Assembly (NCBI RefSeq): GCF_000420825.1 | Contig: NZ_ATVR01000024.1 | Coordinates: 1-52,271, forward strand | DNA from: Butyrivibrio sp. AE2015 | GTDB taxonomy: Bacteria; Bacillota; Clostridia; Lachnospirales; Lachnospiraceae | Length of the DNA stretch: 52,271 bases | Reading direction: 5' to 3' | Notes under the pieces: generated by a model | Seen by the model: only the letters and a program-made list of their open reading frames with translations | Told to the model about the DNA's origin: nothing | Database searches by the model: none | Shown: one piece after another, positions 45,635-52,047 of the stretch | Layout: each line of letters begins with the position of its first letter | Position numbering within the stretch: the first letter of the stretch is position 1 | Translations under genes and position numbers: made by a program

Positions 45635-46114
45635 TTACTCGTCTTCTTCCCATCCTTTACATACATCGCACCAGCCCTCGGCTCCGGTAACAGCTTCAAG
45701 TTCTGAAGGTGTCACTTTGACTGAAGTGAACTCATTACCTCCTGCAGGGTGGACATATTCAAATCTCCTCATGGATACATCAAGCCAGATAGGGATGTTA
45801 TTAGCCACAGCAAAAGGACAGACTCCACCTGGCTGGAATCCCGTGATGCTCTCCACCTGATCTCTGGGAATCATGTGTGGCTTAGTGTGAAATAGCGATT
45901 TGAACTTAGAACTGTTAACCTTACCATCGCCTGCCATTACCACAATTACAGGCTTTTCATCTACTACAAAAGACAATGTTTTTGCAATCTCCGATTCGGT
46001 ACAGCCTATCTGCTGTGCAGCATGCTCAACTGTATCAATCGTTTCTGTATGCTCTGTAAGCCTGTCACCAAGGTTATTGGATATAAGAAACTCTTTTACC
46101 TTTTCATTGACCAT
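45635..46114 (-). CDS. YbaK/EbsC-type aminoacyl-tRNA deacylase
   Basis: This 159-residue protein of the YbaK fold has DTVEHAAQQIGCTESEIAKTLSF-type N-terminal pattern, the catalytic lysine region VNSSKFKSLF, GFQPGGVCPFAV, and the final ERRFEYVHPAGG-like stretch (here RRFEYVHPAGG). It probably removes misacylated amino acids from tRNA, as YbaK does with Cys-tRNA-Pro. GGAGGG precedes the ATG. Its upstream region contains D2 and array C. Confidence 0.9.
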   Translation of the reverse strand: MVNEKVKEFLISNNLGDRLTEHTETIDTVEHAAQQIGCTESEIAKTLSFVVDEKPVIVVMAGDGKVNSSKFKSLFHTKPHMIPRDQVESITGFQPGGVCPFAVANNIPIWLDVSMRRFEYVHPAGGNEFTSVKVTPSELEAVTGAEGWCDVCKGWEEDE

Positions 46115-46216
46115 TTTTGCCCTCCACGGAAACAATCATTTTATGTTACCATTATAGGCACAATAGCGCTTATTCTGCGTATGTATTTTCCTATAGCCGG
46201 TGATAGTTTGGGGTTA

Positions 46217-46290
46217 TATCAGAATTTCTTGGATTACAGATCGTACGGATAAGATTGGCTTTTATGAACCGATTTATCCGTACTTTTTCT
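46217..46290 (+). repeat. hairpin element D2
   Basis: Arms TACGGATAA (46244-46252) and TTATCCGTA (46274-46282) bound a 39-nt core that is the same length as D1 and about 35/39 identical to its minus strand. The left flank TATCAGAATTTCTTGGAT is shared with D1, but here a 9-nt insert (TACAGATCG) separates it from the core. CTTTTTCTA follows, as in D1. No plus-strand gene precedes it, so a terminator role is unlikely for this copy. Confidence 0.8.
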
Positions 46291-46305
46291 AGGTTTTTGC
46301 TATTT

Positions 46306-46613
46306 ATACTGTACAAAAGAGATTTTAACTGCTGGTACAGTAATTATTTATTCCCACTACTGCACCAACGCAAAAAATATTATTGATACAGTATTATTTT
46401 TCTTTTATTGATTAGTCCTGCCAGATTTACTACTGCAGGAATAAGATAATTTAGAGATCTACAGTAATTATTTTTTACATTTACTGTAGAATTTTGAAAA
46501 CCAAGATAATTACAGTAATCACGTTACTGTATGAATACAGTTCTTTTAAATGATACAGTATTCAAAAGAAAGCACTACTGCACATTCTAGGATTTCATTT
46601 AATATGCAGTAAT
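46306..46613. repeat. array C: six TACTGTA/TACAGTA arm pairs with fixed 22-nt separation
   Basis: Left arms TACTGTA or TACTGCA start at 46307, 46358, 46431, 46482, 46525 and 46576. Right arms TACAGTA (once TGCAGTA) start at 46336, 46387, 46460, 46511, 46554 and 46605. In all six pairs exactly 22 nt lie between the 7-nt arms, and these segments are unrelated in sequence. Right arms extend to TACAGTAAT or TACAGTATT. The distances from a right arm to the next left arm are 15, 37, 15, 7 and 15 nt. In the last pair both arms changed together (TACTGCA with TGCAGTA). The array is between the YbaK gene and the DUF523 gene. Confidence 0.88.
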
Positions 46614-46687
46614 GCCCTTGTTCTCTTTAGGTTTTTGGTGATTTTGATTCTTGGTTTACGGACAAGGTGCCTTTAGCATTATCTTAA

Positions 46688-47107
46688 TCAGTCCAAATCC
46701 TCCACATCAATTAGCTTAATCGATGTTTCACTAACCATCTGAGCAAACACTCCCATTCCGGGGATTTTCTTTCCGGTAAAAGAGCCATCGTAAACCTCTT
46801 TTACTCCGCAGCTTGGGCTTCTTGACTGAAGAATACAAACTTCAGCACCAGAATCCATAATCTTCTTAAAGGCTGCCTCTGCTCCGGATCTGAACTCTTT
46901 ATCAACAATCTTGCCTTCTTTATTGGTGACAACTCCGTTCACTATCTCAGCAGGAACCCTTGGTGTAGGAAGGCCTCCCATCACTTCAGGACATATAGGA
47001 ATCACCTCGTGCCCTTCACAGAAAGCCCTGACCTTCTCGCTGTAGTTATTCCCACCATTGTATTTGCAGTTTTCACCTAAAAGACATGCGCTAACAGCTA
47101 TGACCAT
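46688..47107 (-). CDS. DUF523 family protein
   Basis: This 139-residue protein begins IAVSACLLGENCKYNGGNNYS, the DUF523 signature, and has CPEVMGGLPTPRVPAEI and ILQSRSPSCGVKEVYDGSFTG. The conserved cysteines suggest metal or cluster binding. Its function is not established. The start codon lies 16 nt after the MazG stop; a longer reading overlaps MazG. The spacing of GGATGG to the start is wide. Confidence 0.9.
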   Translation of the reverse strand: MVIAVSACLLGENCKYNGGNNYSEKVRAFCEGHEVIPICPEVMGGLPTPRVPAEIVNGVVTNKEGKIVDKEFRSGAEAAFKKIMDSGAEVCILQSRSPSCGVKEVYDGSFTGKKIPGMGVFAQMVSETSIKLIDVEDLD

Positions 47108-47123
47108 TACAGTTTTCCATCCT

Positions 47124-47603
47124 TCATTTGCTATTAACTCCTTTACGCTCCTTAGCTTTTTCAATGAGCTCAGATGCCTCATTGAAAGCCTCTTCAAGGT
47201 AATCTGCTTCCCACTCTCTGCCTTTCTTCTCTTCCTTCTTTATCGCAGCCCAGGCTTCGTGAAGTTCTTCTTCTGAAGCATATTTCACGCCCTCAAAAAC
47301 ATTGGGATGTCTCCTGACCATCTTATCTGAAATGGTCTTTGCAACATCTTCAAAAGTAAATAGCCCCTCTTCCTCTGCGATTACAGAGTGAAACATTACC
47401 TGCAACAGCAGATCCCCAAGCTCTTCCCTTAGGTTTGCCGCATCCCCAGTCTTTTCGAGAATATTGATTCCTCCAACAACTTCCGCTGCTTCCTCTATGC
47501 ACGCAGCTTTCAAGCTGGAATGTGTCTGCACCTTATCCCAGGAACAGCCGTTTTCACTTCGAAGCGTCTCTACTATACTTTTCAGCCTGCTTATCTCTGT
47601 CAT
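47124..47603 (-). CDS. mazG: MazG-family nucleotide pyrophosphohydrolase
   Basis: This 159-residue protein has the MazG helices with NGCSWDKVQTHSSLKAACIEEAAEVV, where the EExxE-type acidic cluster binds magnesium, and REELGDLLLQVMFHSVIAEEEG with the second ExxD pair. VRRHPNVFEG and the final WAAIKKEEK complete the single-domain form. It hydrolyses NTPs to monophosphates, a house-cleaning or stringent-response role. It lies between the zinc-ribbon gene (4-nt gap) and DUF523 gene, all tightly spaced. Confidence 0.93.
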   Translation of the reverse strand: MTEISRLKSIVETLRSENGCSWDKVQTHSSLKAACIEEAAEVVGGINILEKTGDAANLREELGDLLLQVMFHSVIAEEEGLFTFEDVAKTISDKMVRRHPNVFEGVKYASEEELHEAWAAIKKEEKKGREWEADYLEEAFNEASELIEKAKERKGVNSK

Positions 47604-47607
47604 TCTA

Positions 47608-47985
47608 TCAAAACCTCGTTCCACATTTCGGACAAAAATCAAAATCCTCAGTTGTCTCATATCCGCACTGCCTGCATCTCTTATAGCCAGTAGTAAATCC
47701 TCTTCCACTGCTTACCTGAGTCAGATGGCTTGGCAGGATTTCTACTTCCTCGCCCCTGGCAATCATCTTACCAATCTCCGGATCAAGCTCATAAACAGTT
47801 CCGCAGCAGCTAGTCTGCACATAGTAATGTCTGTTCCACTTGAAAGTCGGTATAAAGAAAAGAGACAGTACTGTATATGTCATAAACACGTTGAAACGTC
47901 CATATTTTCCGCAGATGGAACAGGTGATCAGCTGATTAAAGTTAAAATCTTTCCTGCCATCTGTGATTCCCATGATAAAAAACAT
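47608..47985 (-). CDS. zinc-ribbon protein
   Basis: This 125-residue protein has two cysteine pairs in the first half (ITCSICGKYG, SCCGTVYEL) and a C-terminal zinc ribbon, RCRQCGYET ... FCPKCGTRF. A hydrophobic stretch, FMTYTVLSLFFIPTFKW, could be a membrane-embedded turn. This matches the zinc-ribbon-15 type of small proteins. Function is unknown. The MazG gene starts 4 nt downstream. Confidence 0.8.
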   Translation of the reverse strand: MFFIMGITDGRKDFNFNQLITCSICGKYGRFNVFMTYTVLSLFFIPTFKWNRHYYVQTSCCGTVYELDPEIGKMIARGEEVEILPSHLTQVSSGRGFTTGYKRCRQCGYETTEDFDFCPKCGTRF

Positions 47986-47993
47986 TTATCTCT

Positions 47994-48071
47994 TCACCCC
48001 TGTTTTATATATTTTGCAAGCTCAGAGTTTTGCTGTAAAAAGAACTGATCTCTGACTATCTGCTTAACCAT
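47994..48071 (-). pseudogene. remnant of a peptide deformylase N-terminus
   Basis: A 25-residue frame starts at an ATG 3 nt after the stop of the DUF4298-Dabb gene, reading MVKQIVRDQFFLQQNSELA and ending in TGA. The opening resembles clostridial peptide deformylases, which commonly begin MVxxIxKDxxFLxQxSExA. The catalytic motifs (GxGxAAxQ, EGCLS, HExxH) are absent. I therefore read this as the surviving first 20 residues of a lost def paralogue. The match is from memory and short. Confidence 0.45.
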
Positions 48072-48074
48072 GCC

Positions 48075-48671
48075 TTAAACCTCATAATCCAGACAACTTC
48101 TGATCTTGGTATAAGGTCTTACCTTGGAATCAGCCACTGCTACATGCTCAGGATGTACAGAATATCCCTTAAGTGCCTCAGCACTTTCAAAAGTAGAATC
48201 CAGCATCAGGTCTGCGTTAGAGGACTCAAGGCCATTTATGTTAACCTTGATATCAACGATCCCGGGGACCTTGCCCTTTAACCCCTCAAGCCCTTCTTTG
48301 ATTCCCTGCTTGATAGTCACCTTCTCCTCTGCAGAAAGCTCGTCTTTTAGTGTCCATAAAATCACATGCTTAACCATTCTCGTTCCCTTTATCCTTTCCA
48401 TTAATTCCTTATTCCGCTCAAGCGCATCATAGATTCCATCTTCAGAAAGAACTCCACGCTTCAAATCTTTTGGTAAACGCCCATCTTCATCCAAGGCAAG
48501 ATCATCTTTCCAATCCTTGCTGGAGTAATACTCATCAAGCTTCTTTATCTCTGACTGATAGGCCAAAAGAGCTTTTGGTACCTCCTCAGCCATATCCATT
48601 CTTCTCAATGCCTCTTCCAGAATTGATTCCATTTCAGTAATGCGCTTTACAACAATATCAATCGTATCCAT
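48075..48671 (-). CDS. DUF4298-Dabb fusion protein
   Basis: This 198-residue protein joins two small domains. Residues 1-96 fit DUF4298: RITEMESILEEAL, then LDEYYSSKDWKDDLALDEDGRLPKDLKRGVLSEDGIYDAL. Residues from about 100 on are a Dabb (stress-responsive A/B barrel) domain: MVKHVILWTLKDELSAEE, GLKGKVPGIVDIKVNIN, FESAEALKGYSVHPEHV. Both normally occur as stand-alone proteins of unknown role. The join is at the internal methionine of the Dabb domain (GTRMVKHVILW), as if two adjacent genes lost a stop codon. Start ATG 48671 follows GAGGG. Confidence 0.85.
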   Translation of the reverse strand: MDTIDIVVKRITEMESILEEALRRMDMAEEVPKALLAYQSEIKKLDEYYSSKDWKDDLALDEDGRLPKDLKRGVLSEDGIYDALERNKELMERIKGTRMVKHVILWTLKDELSAEEKVTIKQGIKEGLEGLKGKVPGIVDIKVNINGLESSNADLMLDSTFESAEALKGYSVHPEHVAVADSKVRPYTKIRSCLDYEV

Positions 48672-48700
48672 TACCAAATATCCCTCTTAACACCCTTTCC

Positions 48701-49693
48701 CTACGGATTGCACCTCTTGCAGGGACTCTTTCCTTCACTTATCAGCTCATCCCTGGTCTTGGTGCTGTATTCCTTATTTTTCTCTTTCATATCATTTACA
48801 CTGTCGCAGCTTGGATAATGGAACTTACCTGAATTCTTGTTTACCACATATGTTGTTCCTGCCGGAATACCAGAAACATCACTTCCTGCCGAAGATCTTA
48901 CTGAACCATTCCCGGAATCTCCGCCAGTTATAATAAAAGAATTCCTGTCAGCCACCACGCCTGCGTCAGACGCAAGCTTGTTACTGCCATCCTCATAACT
49001 TATCTCTATTCCAGGCTGAACGTTGTAACAGAACACGTTAAAAGAAATACCTTTGCCCTTATCCTCTGCTGAATAAGCTTCAATCTGCACTCCATCGCAG
49101 AGAAGATTGTTTCCGGTAAATACCGGCGTAACTCTGTACATTACATGCCTTCCGGTACTCTTCACATACTCAGCTACCTGATTCTCATATGGCAGCATGC
49201 CTTCCACGTTCAGATAACGTGTTCCGGTGATCAGATTCTTTTCATTGGCATTCTCACCTGTCAGCTGGAATCCAATCAAATGACACCTGTTATACAGATA
49301 CGGAGGATCTGTATCCACGACTCCGGGATACTTGTTCTGCTTCCATCCTGTAGGTCTGACATCAACGATCGACTGACGCTCCTCAGTAGGCATCAGATCT
49401 TTTCCGACACACGCTATTGCAGCCGTGCATCTCCCCAGCTCATCAAGCTCTCCATATTTTTCAAAAGAGCTTGTGGTGATCTCATCTGCTGTGAAATCAG
49501 GCACATTTTTGCTAAGTTCTACGGAAGCATTCCCGCTATATGCTGGAATCTCATTCTCTGCATGGGTCTGAACGCCCCAGAACAAAAATGCAGTCCCAGC
49601 TACACAAAGAGTTAGCATCAATGCGAATATTCTATTTAAGAAGCCTTTCTTATCAGTTTCGTAATATTGAACTTTAGGTGAATATGCTTTCAT
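48701..49693 (-). CDS. secreted EndA-like DNA/RNA non-specific endonuclease
   Basis: This 330-residue protein has an N-terminal membrane segment (about 18-40). The nuclease domain (about 80-230) has YNRCHLIGFQLTGENANEKNL with the catalytic histidine and the metal-site asparagine, and TRYLNVEGMLPYEN. This is the class of EndA, a DNA-entry or scavenging nuclease. A C-terminal Ada-like zinc segment follows: YVVNKNSGKFHYPSCDSV ... CKRCNP. ATG 49693 is chosen because the open stretch upstream (to 49801) would run into array B. It may process extracellular DNA at the cell surface. Confidence 0.87.
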   Translation of the reverse strand: MKAYSPKVQYYETDKKGFLNRIFALMLTLCVAGTAFLFWGVQTHAENEIPAYSGNASVELSKNVPDFTADEITTSSFEKYGELDELGRCTAAIACVGKDLMPTEERQSIVDVRPTGWKQNKYPGVVDTDPPYLYNRCHLIGFQLTGENANEKNLITGTRYLNVEGMLPYENQVAEYVKSTGRHVMYRVTPVFTGNNLLCDGVQIEAYSAEDKGKGISFNVFCYNVQPGIEISYEDGSNKLASDAGVVADRNSFIITGGDSGNGSVRSSAGSDVSGIPAGTTYVVNKNSGKFHYPSCDSVNDMKEKNKEYSTKTRDELISEGKSPCKRCNP

Positions 49694-49791
49694 TTTCCAT
49701 CCACTCTTTAAAAGAAATCTTTCTGTTTTACTACTGCCCTCGTCAATTATCTCGAAATATATTCCAATTGAACTTTCTAGTAGCTTTTGTT

Positions 49792-50091
49792 CTGCTACCA
49801 TTCATATTCTTGTAATATAGGCAGTGTGTTTAAGAGGCATAGCTCTGCCTATATCGCATTTTTTTAAATAGAGGCAGTGCTTTTTAGACGTCCGGTTCTG
49901 CCTCTATTATACTTTTTATAAATATAGGCAGAGAATTTTAGCCCTATTTTTCTGCCTCCCTAGCGCTTTTTACAATATAGGCAGAACAATTACTGCAAAA
50001 TCAACTGCCTCTATTCCCTATCCCTTTAATATAGGCAGAGCACCAACCCAAAAATCAACTGCTCTATTCACAAATTCCTTGATATAGGCAG
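49792..50091. repeat. array B: six inverted-arm units with fixed 20-nt separators
   Basis: Units lie at 49792-49824 (left arm degenerate), 49845-49877, 49898-49931, 49952-49984, 50005-50038 and 50059-50091. They have the same arms as array A (CTGCCTATAT or CTGCCTCTAT on the left, ATATAGGCAG on the right) around 13 or 14 variable nt. All five separators are exactly 20 nt and all differ, although three end in TCAA or similar. Right arms are almost invariant. The pair 49868-49877/49898-49907 changed in step (ATAGAGGCAG with CTGCCTCTAT). The last arm is followed by T7. It has the same orientation as array A. Confidence 0.93.
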
Positions 50092-50211
50092 TTTTTTTCC
50101 ATTTATCCCTTCCGCCGGCTCTTCCTCAAGGAGCTTTATCGATGGTTTCCTTTTCATATGCGCTTCCTGTGGCAAAAGAGCTCCAGTCACCATAAACTTT
50201 CTCGGCTCCAT
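50068..50211 (-). CDS. possible short ORF of unknown function
   Basis: A 47-codon frame runs from ATG 50211, with GGTAAGGA some distance upstream, and reads MEPRKFMVTGALLPQEAHMK and on to an acidic, lysine-rich end. Its last codons lie in the final unit of array B. The composition is protein-like, but I do not recognise it. It may be a gene remnant whose end has been overwritten by the array. Confidence 0.3.
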   Translation of the reverse strand: MEPRKFMVTGALLPQEAHMKRKPSIKLLEEEPAEGINGKKLPISRNL

Positions 50212-50243
50212 TCCCACGAAAAGTCCTTACCTTTATTCTGAAA

Positions 50244-50444
50244 TCAAAGTAATTCCTCCAAATACTTCACTTCCTTGCCGTGATTCTTAGCATACTCTAT
50301 CTCAGATCTGGTACTATCTCCGATATATCCACCTACATTGATAACGATGTTGCCTTCCAATGTAAGTCTCTTCTGCGCTTCCATAAATTCATTCTTAAAA
50401 CGTGTGCTACCACACAAAGTTATTACTGGATATTTACCAACCAT
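50244..50444 (-). pseudogene. nucleoside 2-deoxyribosyltransferase-like protein with internal deletion
   Basis: This 66-residue protein begins KYPVITLCGSTRFKNEFMEA and ends VGGYIGDSTRSEIEYAKNHG, both hallmarks of a clostridial family related to nucleoside 2-deoxyribosyltransferases. In the family members I recall, about 40 residues lie between the LTLEGNIVI segment and the FVINVGGYIG segment. Here the two are joined directly as LTLEGNIVINVGGYIG. An in-frame deletion between the two similar VI-VG stretches would explain this. It is open and has a start, so it might still be made, but probably without activity. Confidence 0.6.
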
Positions 50445-50555
50445 AGCCTTTTCCTCACTTATCTACCATTATATTAAATCCCACTTGTATTTGCTTTATT
50501 TTTCTTTCATAACATTTTTAATTTCAATTAAAGTTCAAATCGTAGTATAAAGACA

Positions 50556-50686
50556 TCAAGAAGAACACAACTTCTTGACCCCCACAAAATAATACTTTTT
50601 CATAACACACACCCCTTCGGAGAATGTCCGAAGGGTCCTCCCTAAAACAACGCCGCTACATTTCCTAATTAAAGAAATATAGCGGC
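50556..50686. other. three consecutive hairpins
   Basis: TCAAGAAG/CTTCTTGA (50556-50563 and 50571-50578), CCCTTCGGA/TCCGAAGGG (50613-50621 and 50627-50635), and GCCGCTACATTTC paired with 50674-50686 (50652-50664, one mismatch) follow one another in 131 nt. The last, read on the minus strand, ends in GTTGTTTTA and could terminate the short-ORF transcript at 50703-50822. Confidence 0.6.
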
Positions 50687-50702
50687 TTAATATATTTACA
50701 TG

Positions 50703-50822
50703 TTAAAAAAACTTACGCTTAATTTGGATTTCTTCTAGCCAAGCATCACACATGCCTCCTTAAAGCTCCCTTCCATCTGCATCAATTACTTCAATACGCT
50801 CATGGGTATCCTCCTTTCGCAA
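50703..50822 (-). other. short-ORF leader-like transcript
   Basis: On the minus strand, GGAGG (about 50814-50810) precedes ATG 50803 at ideal distance, but that frame (MSVLK) stops after five codons. A second AAGGAGG (50761-50755) precedes ATG 50746 at 8 nt, and its frame (MLG) stops after three. In another frame, two protein-like stretches in the same phase lie at 50822-50760 (20 codons, THERIEVIDADGREL) and 50753-50703 (16 codons, MCDAWLEEIQIKRKFF), separated by a stop. A structured hairpin follows. This could be a regulatory leader with tiny ORFs or a decayed small gene. Confidence 0.35.
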
Positions 50823-50886
50823 CCGCCGTATTTTTGATTTCTTTATAGACACATTGTATCCCGCAAGGTTGTGTGAATATATCACA

Positions 50887-50941
50887 TTTTTAGCGTATTT
50901 GAAGTTCCTATTCTTCGATTTTAGGAAAAATCCGCTAAAAA
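50887..50941. repeat. nested inverted repeat
   Basis: The outer arms TTTTTAGCG (50887-50895) and CGCTAAAAA (50933-50941) and inner arms TTCCTA (50905-50910) and TAGGAA (50922-50927) are perfect complements. The run of T and A at the ends makes it terminator-like in both directions, but no gene ends close by. It may be the end of a lost element. Confidence 0.5.
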
Positions 50942-51184
50942 AGGAGAATAAAGTCCGTTATCCTTCTCAATAAGTGATGTTACTATCTGCCCTGTTTCTT
51001 TAAGATATCATTAACACTTAATACTATACAAGCATACGAAATGACTTAAAGAGAATGTTGTAAAAGTGATTTTATGGATACTTTATATTTTAGAAACATT
51101 TCAAACACACAAAGCCGATAAGCTGTTTATATCGACCAGAGTAATATCTGCCGATAATAAAAGCACACAAAGGGGATTACAATA

Positions 51185-51403
51185 ATGGGAATACTTGAAA
51201 CAAAAATAGCAGAATACGTTGGAAATCACTCAAGAAGATGGGGCTATCCTCCAACTGTTGAGGAACTTGTAAGTACATTTGGATTTATAAGCATCATGAA
51301 ATCGATGTTTTATGTATTTAACCTCTTCAGGATAGGTATGATACGAAATTCACTGTTCTTTGGGACCAGTGATCTAAGACTTATTTCTGTAAAAACAAAA
51401 TAA
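51185..51403 (+). CDS. stand-alone LexA-type DNA-binding domain
   Basis: This 72-residue protein begins LETKIAEYVGNHSRRWGYPPTVEELVSTFGF, the N-terminal helices of LexA (the GYPPTVEEL motif is nearly diagnostic). It continues with a possible recognition helix SIMKSMFYVFNLFRIGMI and a wing-like SDLRLISV. It therefore covers the complete winged helix but has no autoproteolytic domain. AGGGGATTACAATA precedes the start. The isochorismatase-like gene starts 8 nt after its stop, so they are probably one operon. It could be a small repressor without RecA-triggered cleavage, or a truncated LexA relative. Confidence 0.65.
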   Translation: MGILETKIAEYVGNHSRRWGYPPTVEELVSTFGFISIMKSMFYVFNLFRIGMIRNSLFFGTSDLRLISVKTK

Positions 51404-51410
51404 TTATCAT

Positions 51411-51860
51411 ATGAAAATACTACTAGTGATCGATATTCAAGAAAAATATCTAAACTACTACGACGCTGATCTGCTGCCAAGGATCAACGCTAAGATTGCT
51501 GCGGCTAAATCAACTGGAACCCAAGTTTTCTACGTCCGCAACATAGGTATTAATGGAGATGATGATAGCTATGCACTTGCAAAATATCTCCTCATAGTCT
51601 CAGATAATATCTATGAAAAGAAATTTCCAAGCGCCTTTACAAATGATTCTTTTGTAAAAGAGCTACAGATTCAGAACGTTACTGAGCTTGAGATAATAGG
51701 TGTGGATGGCAACAGCTGCATAAAGAAAACATACCTGGATGCTGCCAATGCAGGCTACAAAGTAACTCTTAACCTGCATTGCACAGCCGCTAGGAATGAA
51801 AAGATATTTGAAAAGACGCTTAACGAATTGAGAAATGCTGGCGTAATAATCACCGTTTAA
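51411..51860 (+). CDS. isochorismatase-like cysteine hydrolase
   Basis: This 149-residue protein has the isochorismatase-fold triad in place: D8 in LLVIDIQ, a lysine at 70 or 71 in YEKKFPSAF, and C103 in IIGVDGNSCIKKT. The last resembles the usual GVxxxxCVxxT motif. Members hydrolyse amides such as nicotinamide, so a nicotinamidase or related amidase is possible. It is shorter than usual (around 180) and lacks part of the lid. It is cotranscribed with the LexA-like domain gene. Confidence 0.85.
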   Translation: MKILLVIDIQEKYLNYYDADLLPRINAKIAAAKSTGTQVFYVRNIGINGDDDSYALAKYLLIVSDNIYEKKFPSAFTNDSFVKELQIQNVTELEIIGVDGNSCIKKTYLDAANAGYKVTLNLHCTAARNEKIFEKTLNELRNAGVIITV

Positions 51861-52047
51861 TATGACTATTGGTGATTCCACTCTTCATTCCAAGTAAAGA
51901 TGCAGAATAAGTCTTCCCTCGTAGAGTGAAATTTTAAATTCAGCTATTTCAGGTCAAAAACATGGCGATGTAGAAGTTAGTCTTGCACATGCCATTTTTA
52001 TCTCTTATCCTACTCAAGGTCATCTGTCTGTCAGGAAGGAGTTCCTT

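Noticed and set aside
46140..46200. Degenerate array A-type arms (TATAGGCA, then CTGCGTAT) upstream of the YbaK gene
   Set aside because: The separation is about 14 nt and the following arm does not match, so the phase of arrays A and B is not met.
49694..49801. N-terminal extension of the EndA-like nuclease to ATG 49801
   Set aside because: The extension precedes the membrane segment with non-signal-like sequence, has no ribosome site and would start within the first arm of array B.
43062..50091. Calling arrays A, B and C CRISPR arrays
   Set aside because: The conserved parts are two separate 7-10-nt arms rather than one 24-36-nt direct repeat, the segment between arms varies within every unit, separators of 20-22 nt are shorter than known spacers, and no cas gene lies in the window.
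51257..51403. Frameshift or nonsense decay after the first helices of the LexA-like protein
   Set aside because: The residues after TFGF still fit a recognition helix and a wing, so the domain seems complete rather than frameshifted.
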